Positions 21,166 to 33,693 of a stretch of DNA of 64,000 nt are shown here, one piece after another. The notes beneath the pieces were generated by a model. The model was not told the origin of the DNA and searched no databases. It worked only from the letters and a program-made list of their open reading frames with translations. The stretch comes from Seriola aureovittata (Eukaryota; Chordata; Actinopteri; Carangiformes; Carangidae). The position numbers and the translations under genes are program-made. Position 1 is the stretch's first letter, and each line of letters opens with the position of its first letter. Location: the NCBI RefSeq assembly GCF_021018895.1, contig NC_079374.1, positions 841,212-905,211 on the forward strand, in the 5' to 3' direction.

Positions 21166-21664
21166 TGTGACTCATCAAACAACATGAAGAGTAAACGAAC
21201 GATTGAAGAAGAGTGTTAAAAAGATTAAAATCTTAAAAGATTGTTGGAGAGGCCGAACAAAATATTAATAAGAATTCTTAATAAAGATGTGACAAAAATA
21301 TCTCAGATTTCAGGTAAAAACTCTCAGAGAAACCAAATCCTGCAAGGTTTGGATGGTGGGTCCAGGTGGGCGGGGCTTGGTGACTGCTTTGTTGTGACAT
21401 CACAAAGTTCCAGAAGTCCTGACGGCTGGTTTTAAGGCTCAGTTTCTGAATACAGGCTGTGTGCATTTCTCTGTGGACTGAGGCTTTGATACTTTCACAG
21501 TATTAATATAGAAGCTAGAGCTGATCTATAATCACACTACACATGGACACAGACCTTTACACTGGAGGAGCTTTAACTGTGACACATGCTGGACACGGTT
21601 TTATTAAAGGTAATTCTCAGGATGGACACAGACACAAAGTTAATAGATTGAACCGGTTTGATGT

Positions 21665-23366
21665 GGACGTGGTCTCAGACAGGGTGGGGTGGGGTGGTGG
21701 GGCGGTTCATGAGAGGATCAAACTTTGGGCGAATGAAGAGTTTGATTCACAGAGTGAAGGAGGAGGGAGAGGAGATAAAGGAGCAGTCAGACAGAGCTGT
21801 GGTCACTCGGCTCCTCTCATGATGGAAGAGGCTGAGCTCTGCTTCCCACAGCTCCTCAACACCTCCTGCAGGAGGCCACAGCCTCCTCACTCTGAGGCTC
21901 TGCTCGTTTACATCCTGCTGTTCTTCATCTCTGTGCTCACTGCCGCTCTCAACCTGCTGCTCATCATCTCCATCTCCCACTTCAGGTAAGTGCACACCTG
22001 AGTGCAGATCCACTGTTGTCCTGAGATTCACAGGAAGAAGAAGAAGAGCTGATGAAACCATGTTTAAATCCACAGCTTGTGTTGTTGAGTTTCTGTAGAA
22101 AATAATCTCCACTCATCAGAGTTTTACAGGTTCACAGGTTGATATGAAACCACAGGGAACACTGGATTATTGTTGATGTCAAAATAAAATGTCAGTGGTC
22201 TGAAGTTTTCAATCATTTAATATTTAACTTGTGAACTGTCTCCCTGTTTTTCCAGCTTCTGTCCTGTAACTTCAGGGTCCCTCACAGCGTGGGAACTTTG
22301 ACTTTCAGAGTTTTCTACTTTGCATCTGTGTTTTCTTTTGTGTAACCTGATGACTTTTATTTTAATGCTAACTACAAATGTGTCCACAGGTTCACTGACT
22401 CACCACAGGGTTGAAGTAGATTTGACTCAGTCTGATGAACCTGCTGCTGCCTGTAGCTGTGGCCTTTTACTGTGATGAACTGTGGTTTGAATGATTCTTG
22501 GCTGCTGTTTCTTCATCACCTTGTTGGTGTCCTGTGGTTTCAGGCAGCTCCACTCCCCCACCAACCTCATCCTTCTCTCTCTGGCGGTCTCGGACTTCTT
22601 CGTGGGCCTCCTTGTGATCCCGGTTGAGATCCTCATGACGGGGACCTGCTGGGTCCTGGGAGACCTCATGTGTGCTCTGTACTTCCTCCTGCCTTACACC
22701 CTGATCTCCGCCTCTGTAGGAAGCATGGTCCTCATATCAATCGACCGCTACGTGGCGATTTGTGACCCCCTGCGTTACCCCACCAGGGTCACTGTGAGGG
22801 TGGTGACAGCCGCTGTGTGTCTGTGTTGGCTCTGCTCTGTTGTCTACAGCGTTGCCATCATGTATGATCACCTGAAACAACCGGGCAGGTATAATCCCTG
22901 CCACGGAGAGTGTGTGGTTAACGTGGCGGGAGACGTGGACCTCGCTGTCGCCTTCGTTATCCCCATCGCTATCATCACAGTTCTGTATATGAAAGTATTT
23001 GCAGTGGCGGTGTCTCAGGCTCGTGCTATGCGCTCTCACACTGCCGCCATCACAGTCGGGTACTCGATGACTCTGATGGTGAGGAGGTCTGAGCTGAAGG
23101 CGGCCCGGACTCTGGGGGTTCTGGTCGCTGTGTTTCTGATCTGTTACTCTCCGTACTACTGTCTGTCTATGTCGGGTGGAAACATCCTGGTGGGTTCCTC
23201 CACTGAGGCCTTCATAAGCTTTGTGATGTACTTTAACTCCTGTCTGAACCCGCTCCTCTACGCCCTGTTCTACCCCTGGTTCAGAAAAGCTGTGAGACTC
23301 ATTGTCACTCTTCAGATCCTGCAGCCTGGATCCTGTGAGGCCAACGTCCTGTAGAGACTCTGATGA
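21665..23366 (+). repeat. Right copy of the 1.7-kb duplicated TAAR block
   Basis: See the left copy at 12148-13849. Intron and exons are equally conserved, so the similarity reflects recent duplication or gene conversion rather than selection on protein alone. Confidence 0.9.
21819..23354 (+). CDS. Trace amine-associated receptor (TAAR13c-like), copy 2
   Basis: Exons 21819-21985 and 22544-23354, 325 residues, same splice sites and motifs as copy 1 (DRY, TM7 fingerprint, Pro at 3.32, Asp at 5.42). Five residues differ from copy 1: S85I, A187V (next to D5.42), T234M and A235V in the third intracellular loop, and T264S at the TM6 end. Both frames are intact, so both copies are potentially functional. 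The expected product is an olfactory amine receptor at the plasma membrane of sensory neurons (family knowledge). Confidence 0.93.
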
Positions 23367-24257
23367 ACCTTCTGGGATTGGTACTGCGACGGTACTCTTA
23401 TTGATTATTTTTGTTATTTTGTAAGGAAAACGAATGAAGAACAGAATTAACATAGTATTATTTGATCATATTAACATTCTTAATAGCAACTTCAACAGAA
23501 TTGTTATCAAATCACTGTTATAGACTGATTTTGTAATGATGGAAATCTTTCTCTGAGTGATCTGAACCTGAAACTGGATTTCTGAACAGTTCAGATGATG
23601 ACTCAAAGAACACACCCAGAACATCTCACATTCCACTTTTCATCATTAACCATCATCATTAAGCTTATATTGAAAATACATACTAATTCTAAAAACCCTT
23701 TCTCTGCCACTGTCACTTACACATCAGGTCACTTTAATGAGCCATACTAGATTTTTATATATATAGATATATATAGATATTTATATATAATACAGCCTAA
23801 AACTGTAGTTAGACACTAATAATGAATAATAATGACCATCATTAGCTAACAGCTGCTGCGTTGGTCACAAAAAATAATGATAATGATTATAATAATAATA
23901 ATGATAATGATAAGTTTGATTTATAATACAGCACCTTTCACAACACAGTCACTTAAGTCCTTTACAGGATAAGATCAAATTGAAGACAAACAATAAAATA
24001 GATGATTAAAATAAATGTAAAAACAGTTGAAAGATTTGTGGAGGAGATAGGGAAAAGTATGAATTAAATGTAAAGGGATGGATAAGATAAGAAACAGGAG
24101 AGTGATTTAATGATAATAGATTTAAGAAGTTGGATTCAGACCCATGGTGTCATCTCTATTTAACCTGTCTGTTGTGGTCGTTAATGTGTAATTCGTGGTT
24201 TGATTTTCATGTCTTCATTTGGTTCCTCTTCATGTGCTGATATATTTACACAGTGTC

Positions 24258-24260
<3 letters not shown>
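23367..24260. other. AT-rich intergenic
   Basis: No gene seen. Contains a short TATATAGATATATATAGATAT stretch (about 23755-23790) and an AATAATAATGATAATGATAA block near 23885-23915. Confidence 0.6.

Positions 24261-24261
<1 letters not shown>

Positions 24262-24302
<41 letters not shown>
24262..24302. repeat. (GA)n microsatellite
   Basis: About 20 GA units, 90 bp before the possible orphan exon. Confidence 0.9.
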
Positions 24303-24308
<6 letters not shown>

Positions 24309-24390
24309 CTATGGAAAGCCGGTGTCTCTCTGTCACTCAGCTCTGTGATATTTTTACCTCCTCTGTCAGCTGTGTTTCCTCTCAGTCCTC

Positions 24391-24439
24391 AGAGAGTCTG
24401 CAGTCAGAGCAGCAGCAGCAGGAGGGAGACGTGGCTCAG
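24391..24439 (+). other. Possible orphan exon before the heptamer array
   Basis: A short stretch bounded by tttcctctcag and CTCAG|GTACAG reads SSESLQSEQQQQEGDVAQ, hydrophilic and coiled-coil-like. It might be a non-annotated upstream exon of ccdc141 or a remnant related to the rootletin-like gene. No start codon or partner exon could be tied to it. Confidence 0.3.
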
Positions 24440-24444
24440 GTACA

Positions 24445-27400
24445 GTCTCTGGTCTCTGGTCTTTCTGGTCTCTCTGGTCTTTGGTCTCTGGTCTTTGGTC
24501 TCTGGTCTTTGGTCTCTGGTCTTTGGTCTCTGGTCTCTGGTCTTTGGTCTCTGGTCTTTGGTCTCTGGTCTCTGGTCTCTGGTCTCTTTGGTCTCTGGTC
24601 TTTGGTCTCTGGTCTCTGGTCTCTGGTCTCTGGTCTTTGGTCTCTGGTCTCTGGTCTCTGGTCTCTGGTCTTTCTGGTCTCTCTGGTCTTTGTTCTCTGG
24701 TGTTTGGTCTCTGGTCTCTGGTCTTTGGTCTCTGGTCTCTGGTCTTTGGTCTCTGGTCTCTGGTCTTTGTTCTCTCTGGTCTCTCTGGTCTTTGGTCTCT
24801 GGTGTCTTTGGTCTCTGGTCTCTGGTCTTTGTTCTCTCTGGTCTCTCTGGTCTTTGGTCTCTGGTCTCTTTGGTCTCTGGTCTCTTTGGTCTCTGGTCTC
24901 TGGTCTCTGGTCTTTGGTCTCTGGTCTTTGGTCTCTGGTCTTTGTTCTCTGGTCTTTGGTCTCTGGTCTTTGTTTTCTCTGGTCTCTCTGGTCTTTGGTC
25001 TCTGGTCTCTGGTCTTTGGTCTCTCTGGTCTCTCTGGTCTCTGGTCTTTGGTCTCTGGTCTCTGGTCTTTGTTCTCTCTGGTCTCTCTGGTCTTTGGTCT
25101 CTGGTCTCTGGTCTTTGGTCTCTGGTCTCTGGTCTTTGTTCTCTCTGGTCTCTCTGGTCTTTGGTCTCTGGTCTCTGGTCTTTGGTCTCTGGTCTCTGGT
25201 CTTTGTTCTCTCTGGTCTCTCTGGTCTTTGGTCTCTGGTCTCTGGTCTTTGGTCTCTGGTCTCTGGTCTTTCTTCTCTCTGGTCTCTCTGGTCTTTGGTC
25301 TCTGGTCTCTGGTCTCTGGTCTTTGGTCTCTCTGGTCTCTGGTCTCTGGTCTTTGGTCTCTGGTCTCTGGTCTCTCTGGTCTTTGGTCTCTGGTCTCTGG
25401 TCTCTGGTCTTTGTTCTCTCTAGTCTCTCTGGTCTCTGGTCTTTGTTCTCTGGTCTCTGGTCTTTGTTATCTCTGGTCTCTGGTCTTTGGTCTCTCTGGT
25501 CTCTGGTCTCTCTGGTCTCCGCTCTCTGGTCTCTGGTCTCTCTGGTCTCTCTGGTCTTTGGTCTCTGGTCTCTGGTCTCTCTGGTCTCCGGTCTTTGGTC
25601 TCTCTGGTCTCTGGTCTCTGGTCTTTGGTCTCTCTGGTCTCTCTGGTCTCCGGTCTTTGGTCTCTCTGGTCTCTGGTCTCTCTGGTCTTTGGTCTTTGGT
25701 CTTTGGTCTTTGGTCTCTGGTCCCTGGTCTCTGGTCTCTGGTCTCTGGTCTCTGGTCTTTGGTCTTTGGTCTCTGGTCCCTGGTCTCTGGTCTCTGGTCT
25801 CTGGTCTCTGGTCTCTCTGGTCTCTGGTCTCTGGTCTCTGGTCTCTCTGGTCTTTGGTCTTTGGTCTTTGGTCTTTGGTCTCTGGTCCCTGGCCTCTGGT
25901 CTCTGGTCTCTGGTCTTGGTCTCCGGTCTTTGCCTCTCTGGTCTCTGGTCTCTGGTCTCTGGTCTCTGGTCTCTCTGGTCTCTGGTCTTTGGTCTCCGGT
26001 CTTTGCCTCTCTGGTCTCTGGTCTCTGGTCTCTCTGGTCTCTGGTCTCCAGTCTCAGGTCTCTGGTCTCTGGTCTCTCTGGTCTCTGGTCTCTCTGGTCT
26101 CTGGTCTCTGGTCTCTGGTCTTAGGTCTTAGGTCTTTGATCTCTGGTCTCTGGTCTCTGGTCTCTGGTCTCTCTGGTCTCTGGTCTCTGGTCTCTCTGGT
26201 CTCTGGTCTCTGGTCTCCGGTCTCAGGTCTCTGGTCTCTGGTCTCTGGTCTTAGGTCTTAGGTCTTTGATCTCTGGTCTCTGGTCTCTCTGGTCTTTGGT
26301 CTCTGGTCTCTCTGGTCTCTGGTCTCTGGTCTCTGGTCTCTGGTCTTAGGTCTTAGGTCTTTGATCTCTGGTCTCTGGTCTCTCTGGTCTTTGGTCTCTG
26401 GTCTCTCTGGTCTCTGGTCTCTCTGGTCTCTGGTCTCTGGTCTCTCTGGTCTCTGGTCTCTGGTCTCCGGTCTCAGGTCTCTGGTCTCTGGTCTCTGGTC
26501 TTAGGTCTTAGGTCTTTGATCTCTGGTCTCTGGTCTCTCTGGTCTTTGGTCTCTGGTCTCTCTGGTCTCTGGTCTCTGGTCTCTGGTCTCTCTGGTCTCT
26601 GGTCTCTGGTCTCTGGTCTCTGGTCTCTGGTCTTTGCTCTCTATGGTCTCTGGTCTCTCTGGTCTCTGGTCTCTCTGGTCTCTGGTCTCTGGTCTCTGGT
26701 CTTTGCTCTCTCTGGTCTCTGGTCTCTCTGGTCTTTGCTCTCTCTGGTCTCTGGTCTCTCTGGTCTCTGGTCTCTGGTCTCTCTGGTCTCTGGTCTCTGG
26801 TCTCTGGTCTCTGGTCTCTGGTCTCTCTGGTCTCTGGTCTCTGGTCTCTCTGGTCTCTGGTCTCTGGTCTCTGGTCTCTCTGGTCTCTGGTCTCTGGTCT
26901 CTGGTCTCTGGTCTCTGGTCTCTTGGTCTCTGGTCTCTGGTCTCTCTGGTCTCTGGTCTCTGGTCTCTGGTCTCTCTGGTCTCTGGTCTCTGGTCTCTGG
27001 TCTCTGGTCTCTGGTCTCTCTGGTCTCTGGTCTCTGGTCTCTGGTCTCTCTGGTCTCTGGTCTCTGGTCTCTGGTCTCTGGTCTTTGCTCTCTCTGGTCT
27101 CTGGTCTCTCTGGTCTTTGCTCTCTCTGGTCTCTGGTCTCTCTGGTCTCTGGTCTCTGGTCTCTCTGGTCTCTGGTCTCTGGTCTCTGGTCTCTGGTCTC
27201 TGGTCTCTCTGGTCTCTGGTCTCTGGTCTCTCTGGTCTCTGGTCTCTGGTCTCTGGTCTCTCTGGTCTCTGGTCTCTGGTCTCTCTGGTCTCTGGTCTCT
27301 GGTCTCTGGTCTCTCTGGTCTCTGGTCTCTGGTCTCTGGTCTCTGGTCTCTCTGGTCTCTGGTCTCTGGTCTCTGGTCTCTGGTCTCTGGTCTCTCTGGT

Positions 27401-27490
27401 CTCTGGTCTCTGGTCTCTGGTCTCTGGTCTCTGTTCTCTCTGGTCTCTGGTCTCTGGTCTCTCTGGTCTCTGGTCTCTGGTCTCTGGTCT
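24445..27490. repeat. 3-kb heptamer satellite GGTCTCT/GGTCTTT
   Basis: A nearly perfect array whose basic unit is seven bases (GGTCTCT), with frequent GGTCTTT and GGTCTCTCT variants and higher-order blocks (for example TTTGTTCTCTCTGGTCTCTC, and the TTAGGTCTTAGGTCTTTGATC block recurring near 26120, 26250, 26345 and 26500). Because seven is not a multiple of three and the unit lacks stops, all three plus frames read the same LWSLVSG heptapeptide and the minus strand reads RPETRDQ. Frames of 300-680 codons are artefacts of this. Confidence 0.95.
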
Positions 27491-27499
27491 TTACTGTGT

Positions 27500-29008
27500 C
27501 ACTGACTCTGAGGTCTCTCTCTGTGATCAATCCTTATTTAACTTTTTATTACACTTTTCATCTCTGAAATAAGAAACTTATTAACACATTCATCATTTAT
27601 GAGCTGCAATAACATGTAATAACTGGTTTATAACAGACTGTAATTCAGCTGTAAGTATCAGTGTGTTTATTAACAGCTCTAACTCCTGTGACACTGATAA
27701 TGTTTATTCTTTTTATATCTTTTTAATATGCAGTATAAATTCTGAACAGTAATAAACACTTGTAACATATAATAACATTAACAATATGTTAATAAACCAG
27801 TTATTACATGGTTACACAGCGTATTGATGCGTAATAAAATGTTAGTGTAAATCCTGTTAACATGTTGAAGTGCAGCAGAAGAAAGTTTCACAGAAATGAT
27901 TTATATACCATTATATTTTTGTATGATATACATGATTAATGAGAATAAATGAATATTAAACAAGTAAACTGGTTTTAATGTGTTGTCTGCTTAATTATCA
28001 TTTCAGTATTGTTATAATGTTCACTTCATCATTGGTTTGCTTTATTCAGTCACTTGACATAATATTAATTTTAATTAATTATTAATAATTTGTTTATTTA
28101 TTTTGACTTCCATCATTTCTCATCTCATCTACTCTCACTTTCATCTGTTCTTCTGATCTTGAATGTTCATCAGGGATTTCATTTTCATTATTCATGTCGA
28201 CATTTTAAACCATTTCATTAAAGTGTAACATTACAGAAAAGTATCAATCACGTACTAACCTTTAATGCAGTTTTTGACTCATCAGGTTGTGAATATGATC
28301 ATTTACATCCTGAAAAAATCCAATCCATTTATCAATAAGTCAAAGAGCTTTTATTTATGGATTATTGACAAATAGAAATAAACACACGGACCAGAGAGAA
28401 CCAACATGATTACGAACGATTAATCAAACCTTTAGTTTTAGTTTAAAGAGCCTTGTAAAGTCTTGTTCGTGTGTGTGATTCTGATACTTTACTTTTACTT
28501 TATTTATTATTATTTATATTATTTATATATATATTATTATTTATACCTGTTAGAGAACCACAGTCAGTGTCGTCTAGAAACCAAAGCAGCTGCTGCTTCT
28601 TCATTTGTTCAAATAAACAATCTGCAGCTTCTGTTCAGATTCAAATGTGAAGATTATTGAATAAAATAATAACTGGTTATATCTATCCCTTACCCTGAAA
28701 GGGTCAGAAATCACTGAATACATAGAAGCTTTGCTCTCTGTGTTCTGCAGGAGATTCAGTGTTTAAAGAAGAGGAAACTCCAGCAGCTGATATACAGCTG
28801 GAGGACAGATCCACACCAACACACACTGTCCACCAATGTTGGATCACACGATGAAAACAAAGGGATATAAAGAAGAATAAGGCAGGAAACTGAAGGAAGA
28901 GTGGCTGAATAAAGAAAACAGAACTGGAGCTTTGAGAAAACTTCACTGTAGAAACACAGACATTTTTCATTTCCCAGCTTCCAACAGGATCTTAGTTCAG
29001 TCTCCTTC
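27500..29008. other. AT-rich region upstream of ccdc141
   Basis: No coding frame. It must contain the promoter and 5' UTR if 29009 is the first coding exon, but no TATA box or CpG island stands out. A TTTATTATTATTTATATT stretch lies near 28500. Confidence 0.55.
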
Positions 29009-29179
29009 ATGACGACTGGAGAGACTGAGGAGACATGTGGAGGACAAGAGAAGGCAGGAGGGATGATGGGAGGACGAGGAGGAGGAGGAGGGAACGCGAC
29101 GCTTGCTCCGTCTTTCACCACCCTCAGCACTATCGCCATCCAGGCCGGACAATCACAGATTGTTGTCTCTGTCCTCAGG
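29009..29179 (+). CDS. ccdc141: ccdc141 exon 1
   Basis: Starts at the first in-frame ATG and encodes 57 residues, with a Gly-rich stretch then [20 protein letters not shown]. Donor AGG|GTATGT, phase 0. The STIA-QAG-S-IV pattern is the conserved CCDC141 N-terminus. Confidence 0.88.
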
Positions 29180-30629
29180 GTATGTGGTTAACAACAAGTC
29201 CTCCATCTTTACTGACACAGCACATTAACTCACTGAAACCCAGTGGATCCAGACCAGAACAACCCAGCTCATGACTGAGCTCCAGTATTTGTAACATTAG
29301 ATCATATATGACATTTTATATTGGTCATGAAATGACAAGCTAACACTGTAAATGAAAGGGCGAGCTATCAGCTAGTTAACATTAATTAGCTAAACTGTAA
29401 CTTAAGGCTAAAGTTAGAAACTAGCTAACATTAGCGTTCATCTGTAGATACTTGACACAATCTAATTCAGAAGCTCTGAAGGTAAGAAAGTAAAGTGTAT
29501 AGCTATATAGTTAGCTACCGCTACTTAAATTTACCTACAGTATCTGTGTGATACACAGGAGCAGAGACTTCAGGATGCATTCAACCTCCTCCATTCAGCT
29601 TCATGTTATAACCGTGGGCAGTGATCAGCTACAATAACTATGATATAATAACAATGATAAGGCTCAAGTTAGGAACTAGCAATAATTAGTTAGCTAAACT
29701 GTAACTTAAGGCTAAAGTTAGAAACTAGCTAACATTAGTTAGCTAAACTGTAACTTAAGGCTAAAGTTAGAAACTAGCTAACATTAGTTAGCTAAACTGT
29801 AACTTAAGGCTAAAGTTAGAAACTAGCTGTAGGTAACATTTACCTACAGTCAGGAGCAGAGACTTCAGGATGCGTTCAACTATGTTGTCAACAGGCTGTT
29901 ATTCAGAAACTCTGAATTCTTGTCCTTTATAGTGAATCTAGATTTCCCCCTGTTTTTAGAACAAGTCAGCTGGTAGAGATCAAATCACAAGAGTCACATT
30001 TTAAAAATAAATCTTGAGCAGATTCCATATTTATCTGTTTATAAACCCAGTCGTTTTGTCCACTGATTTTCTTGACAGACACTGTGAGTAGTTCTTCTTA
30101 ACCAAACAGAAACACTGATGTAGAGGAGTATATCTCATTTCTATCTAATAGCTCATTTTGAATGTTCAGGTTTATGTTAGCTGTTAAAATTAGATTCAGC
30201 TGATGAGTGTTAGTATAGAGATCTTCAGTTTTAGTTACATGAACTATTGTGAGCTGTGTCGTTAAATAGCTTTGTTTTTGTTAGCAACTGTTAGCTAGGT
30301 TTTGGACAGTTATTAGTCTTGATGTAAGTGAGCTAACTTCATTGTAGTGTTACACTGTTAGATTCAAATGAAATGAGCCATTAAACTCTTTCTTTTTCAA
30401 CCTTTCACAACATTAGCCTGATTTTCAGACTGTTAGCTTTGACTTTAGCTTCAGTGTCAATGTTAGCTCGGTGTAAGTTTTTTATTAGTTTTATGGGTAT
30501 TTATTTGGCTTGTAGCCTGTTAGCTCTGACTTGAGCTGGTTATAGCTCTGAGCCTCGTCAGTCAGTCACTGTTCTGTCCATGTGCTGTTTCCTGTTATAG
30601 CACAGACTATTTACTGATGCTGCTGTTGT

Positions 30630-30678
<49 letters not shown>

Positions 30679-31036
30679 TGTGTGTGTGTGTGTGCGCGTG
30701 CGTGCGTGTGTGTGTGTGTGCGTGCGTGTGTGTGTGTGCGCGCGTGCGTGCGTGTGTGTGTGTGAAGGGGAATGTGTATTTAAATATGTTCATGTGTGCA
30801 TGTGTGTGTGATAATAGTTTTTGGAGCTGTTGACAGTGTTTTTAAAGTGTGTGCGTGCGTGCATGCGTGCTTGCTTGCGTGTGTGTGTGTGTGTGCGCGT
30901 GCGCGCGTGTCTTGACACGTGTCATGTTGAGTCCTTTTTAGCCAACATACCAGAGATACTGTATCATCCTGAGGAATGCTGCAACAGACACACACACACA
31001 CACAAACACACAGACACACAGACACACAGACACACA

Positions 31037-31072
<36 letters not shown>

Positions 31073-33056
31073 TGCAGAGATACATGCAGTCCATGTTGAC
31101 CTCCAGCGTCGCCATGTCGCTGTGTGGGGAACAAAAACAAACCAGAACACAGTGAGACAGTATTAACACTTTACAGACTCTAACCATCTTCATCACATGG
31201 ATCATTATCTATTATTACCTCATCAATTAAACTAAAACAACAACTTATCGTGTTATAACCAGAAGGTTGATGTAGAAAGATACAGTACCTGTTGTTACAT
31301 GTTATAACAAGGTTCATTGTTCGTCAGTCATCAAATTGAGACGGTCACGTGTCAGTACTGCAGGACAGAACAGGCTGTTTTGTATCTCGACTCACGTGTG
31401 TTTGTGTGTTTGTGTGTTTGTGTTCAGAGTGGGTTGCTGGTCCACCTCCAGCTGGTCCAGTTCCATCCGGGTCTCTGTGAGATCGGATTGAACCAGGAGG
31501 AAAACCAGAGACTGATCCAGGAGCAGCAGCAGCTGCTGGAGAAACTCAAGGTACAGACACGAAAACACGTACAATCAATTACAGGTTTTGATGGTTTTGA
31601 TTATTTATACTTGTTAGCACATTGCTATACTCTGTATGCTAATGCTAATGCATGTTAGCTGACAGCTATTTGATAACTAGATACCAATCAGGTAATGTTA
31701 ATAAATTAGCTTCACATTAGCAGAGCTTTTGAGTATAAAGTTATGTGCTAATCCTCCATCTTCTTTGTCATACCAGCATCATGAGAGCGAGGTGCTGGCG
31801 GTGGTGGAAAATGGCCGACAGACAGAGCAGAGGAGGAAGAGGAGGGAAGAACGGATGACGGAACAGAAGTGGAAGAAGAAAAAGGAGGAAGAAGAGGAAG
31901 TGTACAAGGCCATGGGGGTGTCTCTGAGCGAGGGATGGTCGCTGCTCCTCCGCCTGCTCCAGAGACGACAGGAAGTCCTGATGTTGGCATCAGACTTTTA
32001 CCGCCGAGCTCTGGAGGTAAGACGCAGGAAGTGATGCCATTTTGAATTCTACTCTATAAGAACTACGTCTCTACAGCAGGTCTGACATCACCTCATGTCT
32101 GTGTATTAAAGCTGAAATGTGAAGAGACTGAATGGAGACTATGTGTTGTTGTTTCTAACTGAAGCTCAGTGTGATGTGACACTCGCAGGAATACATGTTG
32201 AGCTATTGTAAGGCTGTGGTGACCTCTGACCCCTGACCTCCTTTTTGTTTCAGCTCTGACGTTCCTCAGGCGGTGTGGTGTATTTGCTAGTTCTGTGGCG
32301 TGTCACGGTGAAGCCGCGCTCATTGGCTGGCAGCCATTTTATTAACAACATCTGCTGCGTGCGCTCGGTCACCTGCTGCAGCTGTCGTCTAAAACTGTCC
32401 AACAATGAGCTTCCTGTTTCTATTTTCATCCTCACACACAGTAACTGGACCGAGACACAACACAGCACAGAGGAGATGTGTCAGTCAAACTCCTGGTCGA
32501 CAGGAGACCTTCAGTCTGTGGCGATGTCAGCAACGTTAATTAATGTGAAGCTTCAGGCTGTTGGTTAATCACTCCGCCAAAGATTGTTTGTGAGTGAAGA
32601 CACATCACTCTGGAACATCTCTCTCATCTCTCTCTGAGCTGAGTGTTTGTAGTTCCACATTAGGCAGGTTTGTGCAAAATAGAAGAGATTTGTTTTAGAA
32701 AACACAAATAGTGAAAGTTGTGTTTCCACTGAGTGAAGTTTTTCTGCTCACGACATCACTCCAGTTAAATGACAAAAGAATTCCAGCATCTGCCTTTGAC
32801 TGTCCCTCTGGGGCCTGATACGACAGAAAAAGTGTTTCCATGACTCATTTCAAATTGCTCATTAAACAGGTTAATGAAACCTGACTCTTCACAAACTACA
32901 CGATCCAGAACTCTGATCTTAACGAGCTCCAGATTGATTAATCTGATGACTCTGATAATTTCTCTGACGTTCAGACTGAAACTTCAGGTTATCAGTGGTG
33001 ATCAGGGACTTCAGTGGCTCTTCTACATTGATCCTGTCTCTCTCTCTCTCTGTCTC

Positions 33057-33087
<31 letters not shown>

Positions 33088-33106
33088 GTCTCTGTCTCTC
33101 TCTGTC

Positions 33107-33169
<63 letters not shown>

Positions 33170-33215
33170 GTCTCTGTCTCTCTCTCTCTCTCTCTCTTCT
33201 CTCTGTCTCTCTGTC

Positions 33216-33256
<41 letters not shown>

Positions 33257-33259
33257 GTC

Positions 33260-33306
<47 letters not shown>

Positions 33307-33309
33307 GTC

Positions 33310-33352
<43 letters not shown>

Positions 33353-33415
33353 GTCTCTCTCTCTCTCTGTCTCTCTCTCTCTCTCTGTCTCTCTCTGTCT
33401 CTCTGTCTCTCTCTG

Positions 33416-33447
<32 letters not shown>

Positions 33448-33481
33448 TCTCTCTGTCTCTCTCTGTCTCTCTCTCTCTCTG

Positions 33482-33513
<32 letters not shown>

Positions 33514-33563
33514 TCTGTCTCTCTCTCTCTCTGTCTCTCTCTCTCTCTCTCTGTCTCTCTCTG

Positions 33564-33594
<31 letters not shown>

Positions 33595-33641
33595 GTCTCT
33601 CTCTGTCTCTCTCTCTCTCTGTCTCTCTCTCTCTCTCTGTC

Positions 33642-33693
<52 letters not shown>

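Noticed and set aside
24219..26261. 680-codon open frame of LWSLVSG repeats
   Set aside because: It lies on a stop-free 7-bp satellite that is open in all frames. There is no start context, domain or splice support.
26508..27530. 340-codon minus-strand frame of RPETRDQ repeats
   Set aside because: Antisense reading of the same satellite.
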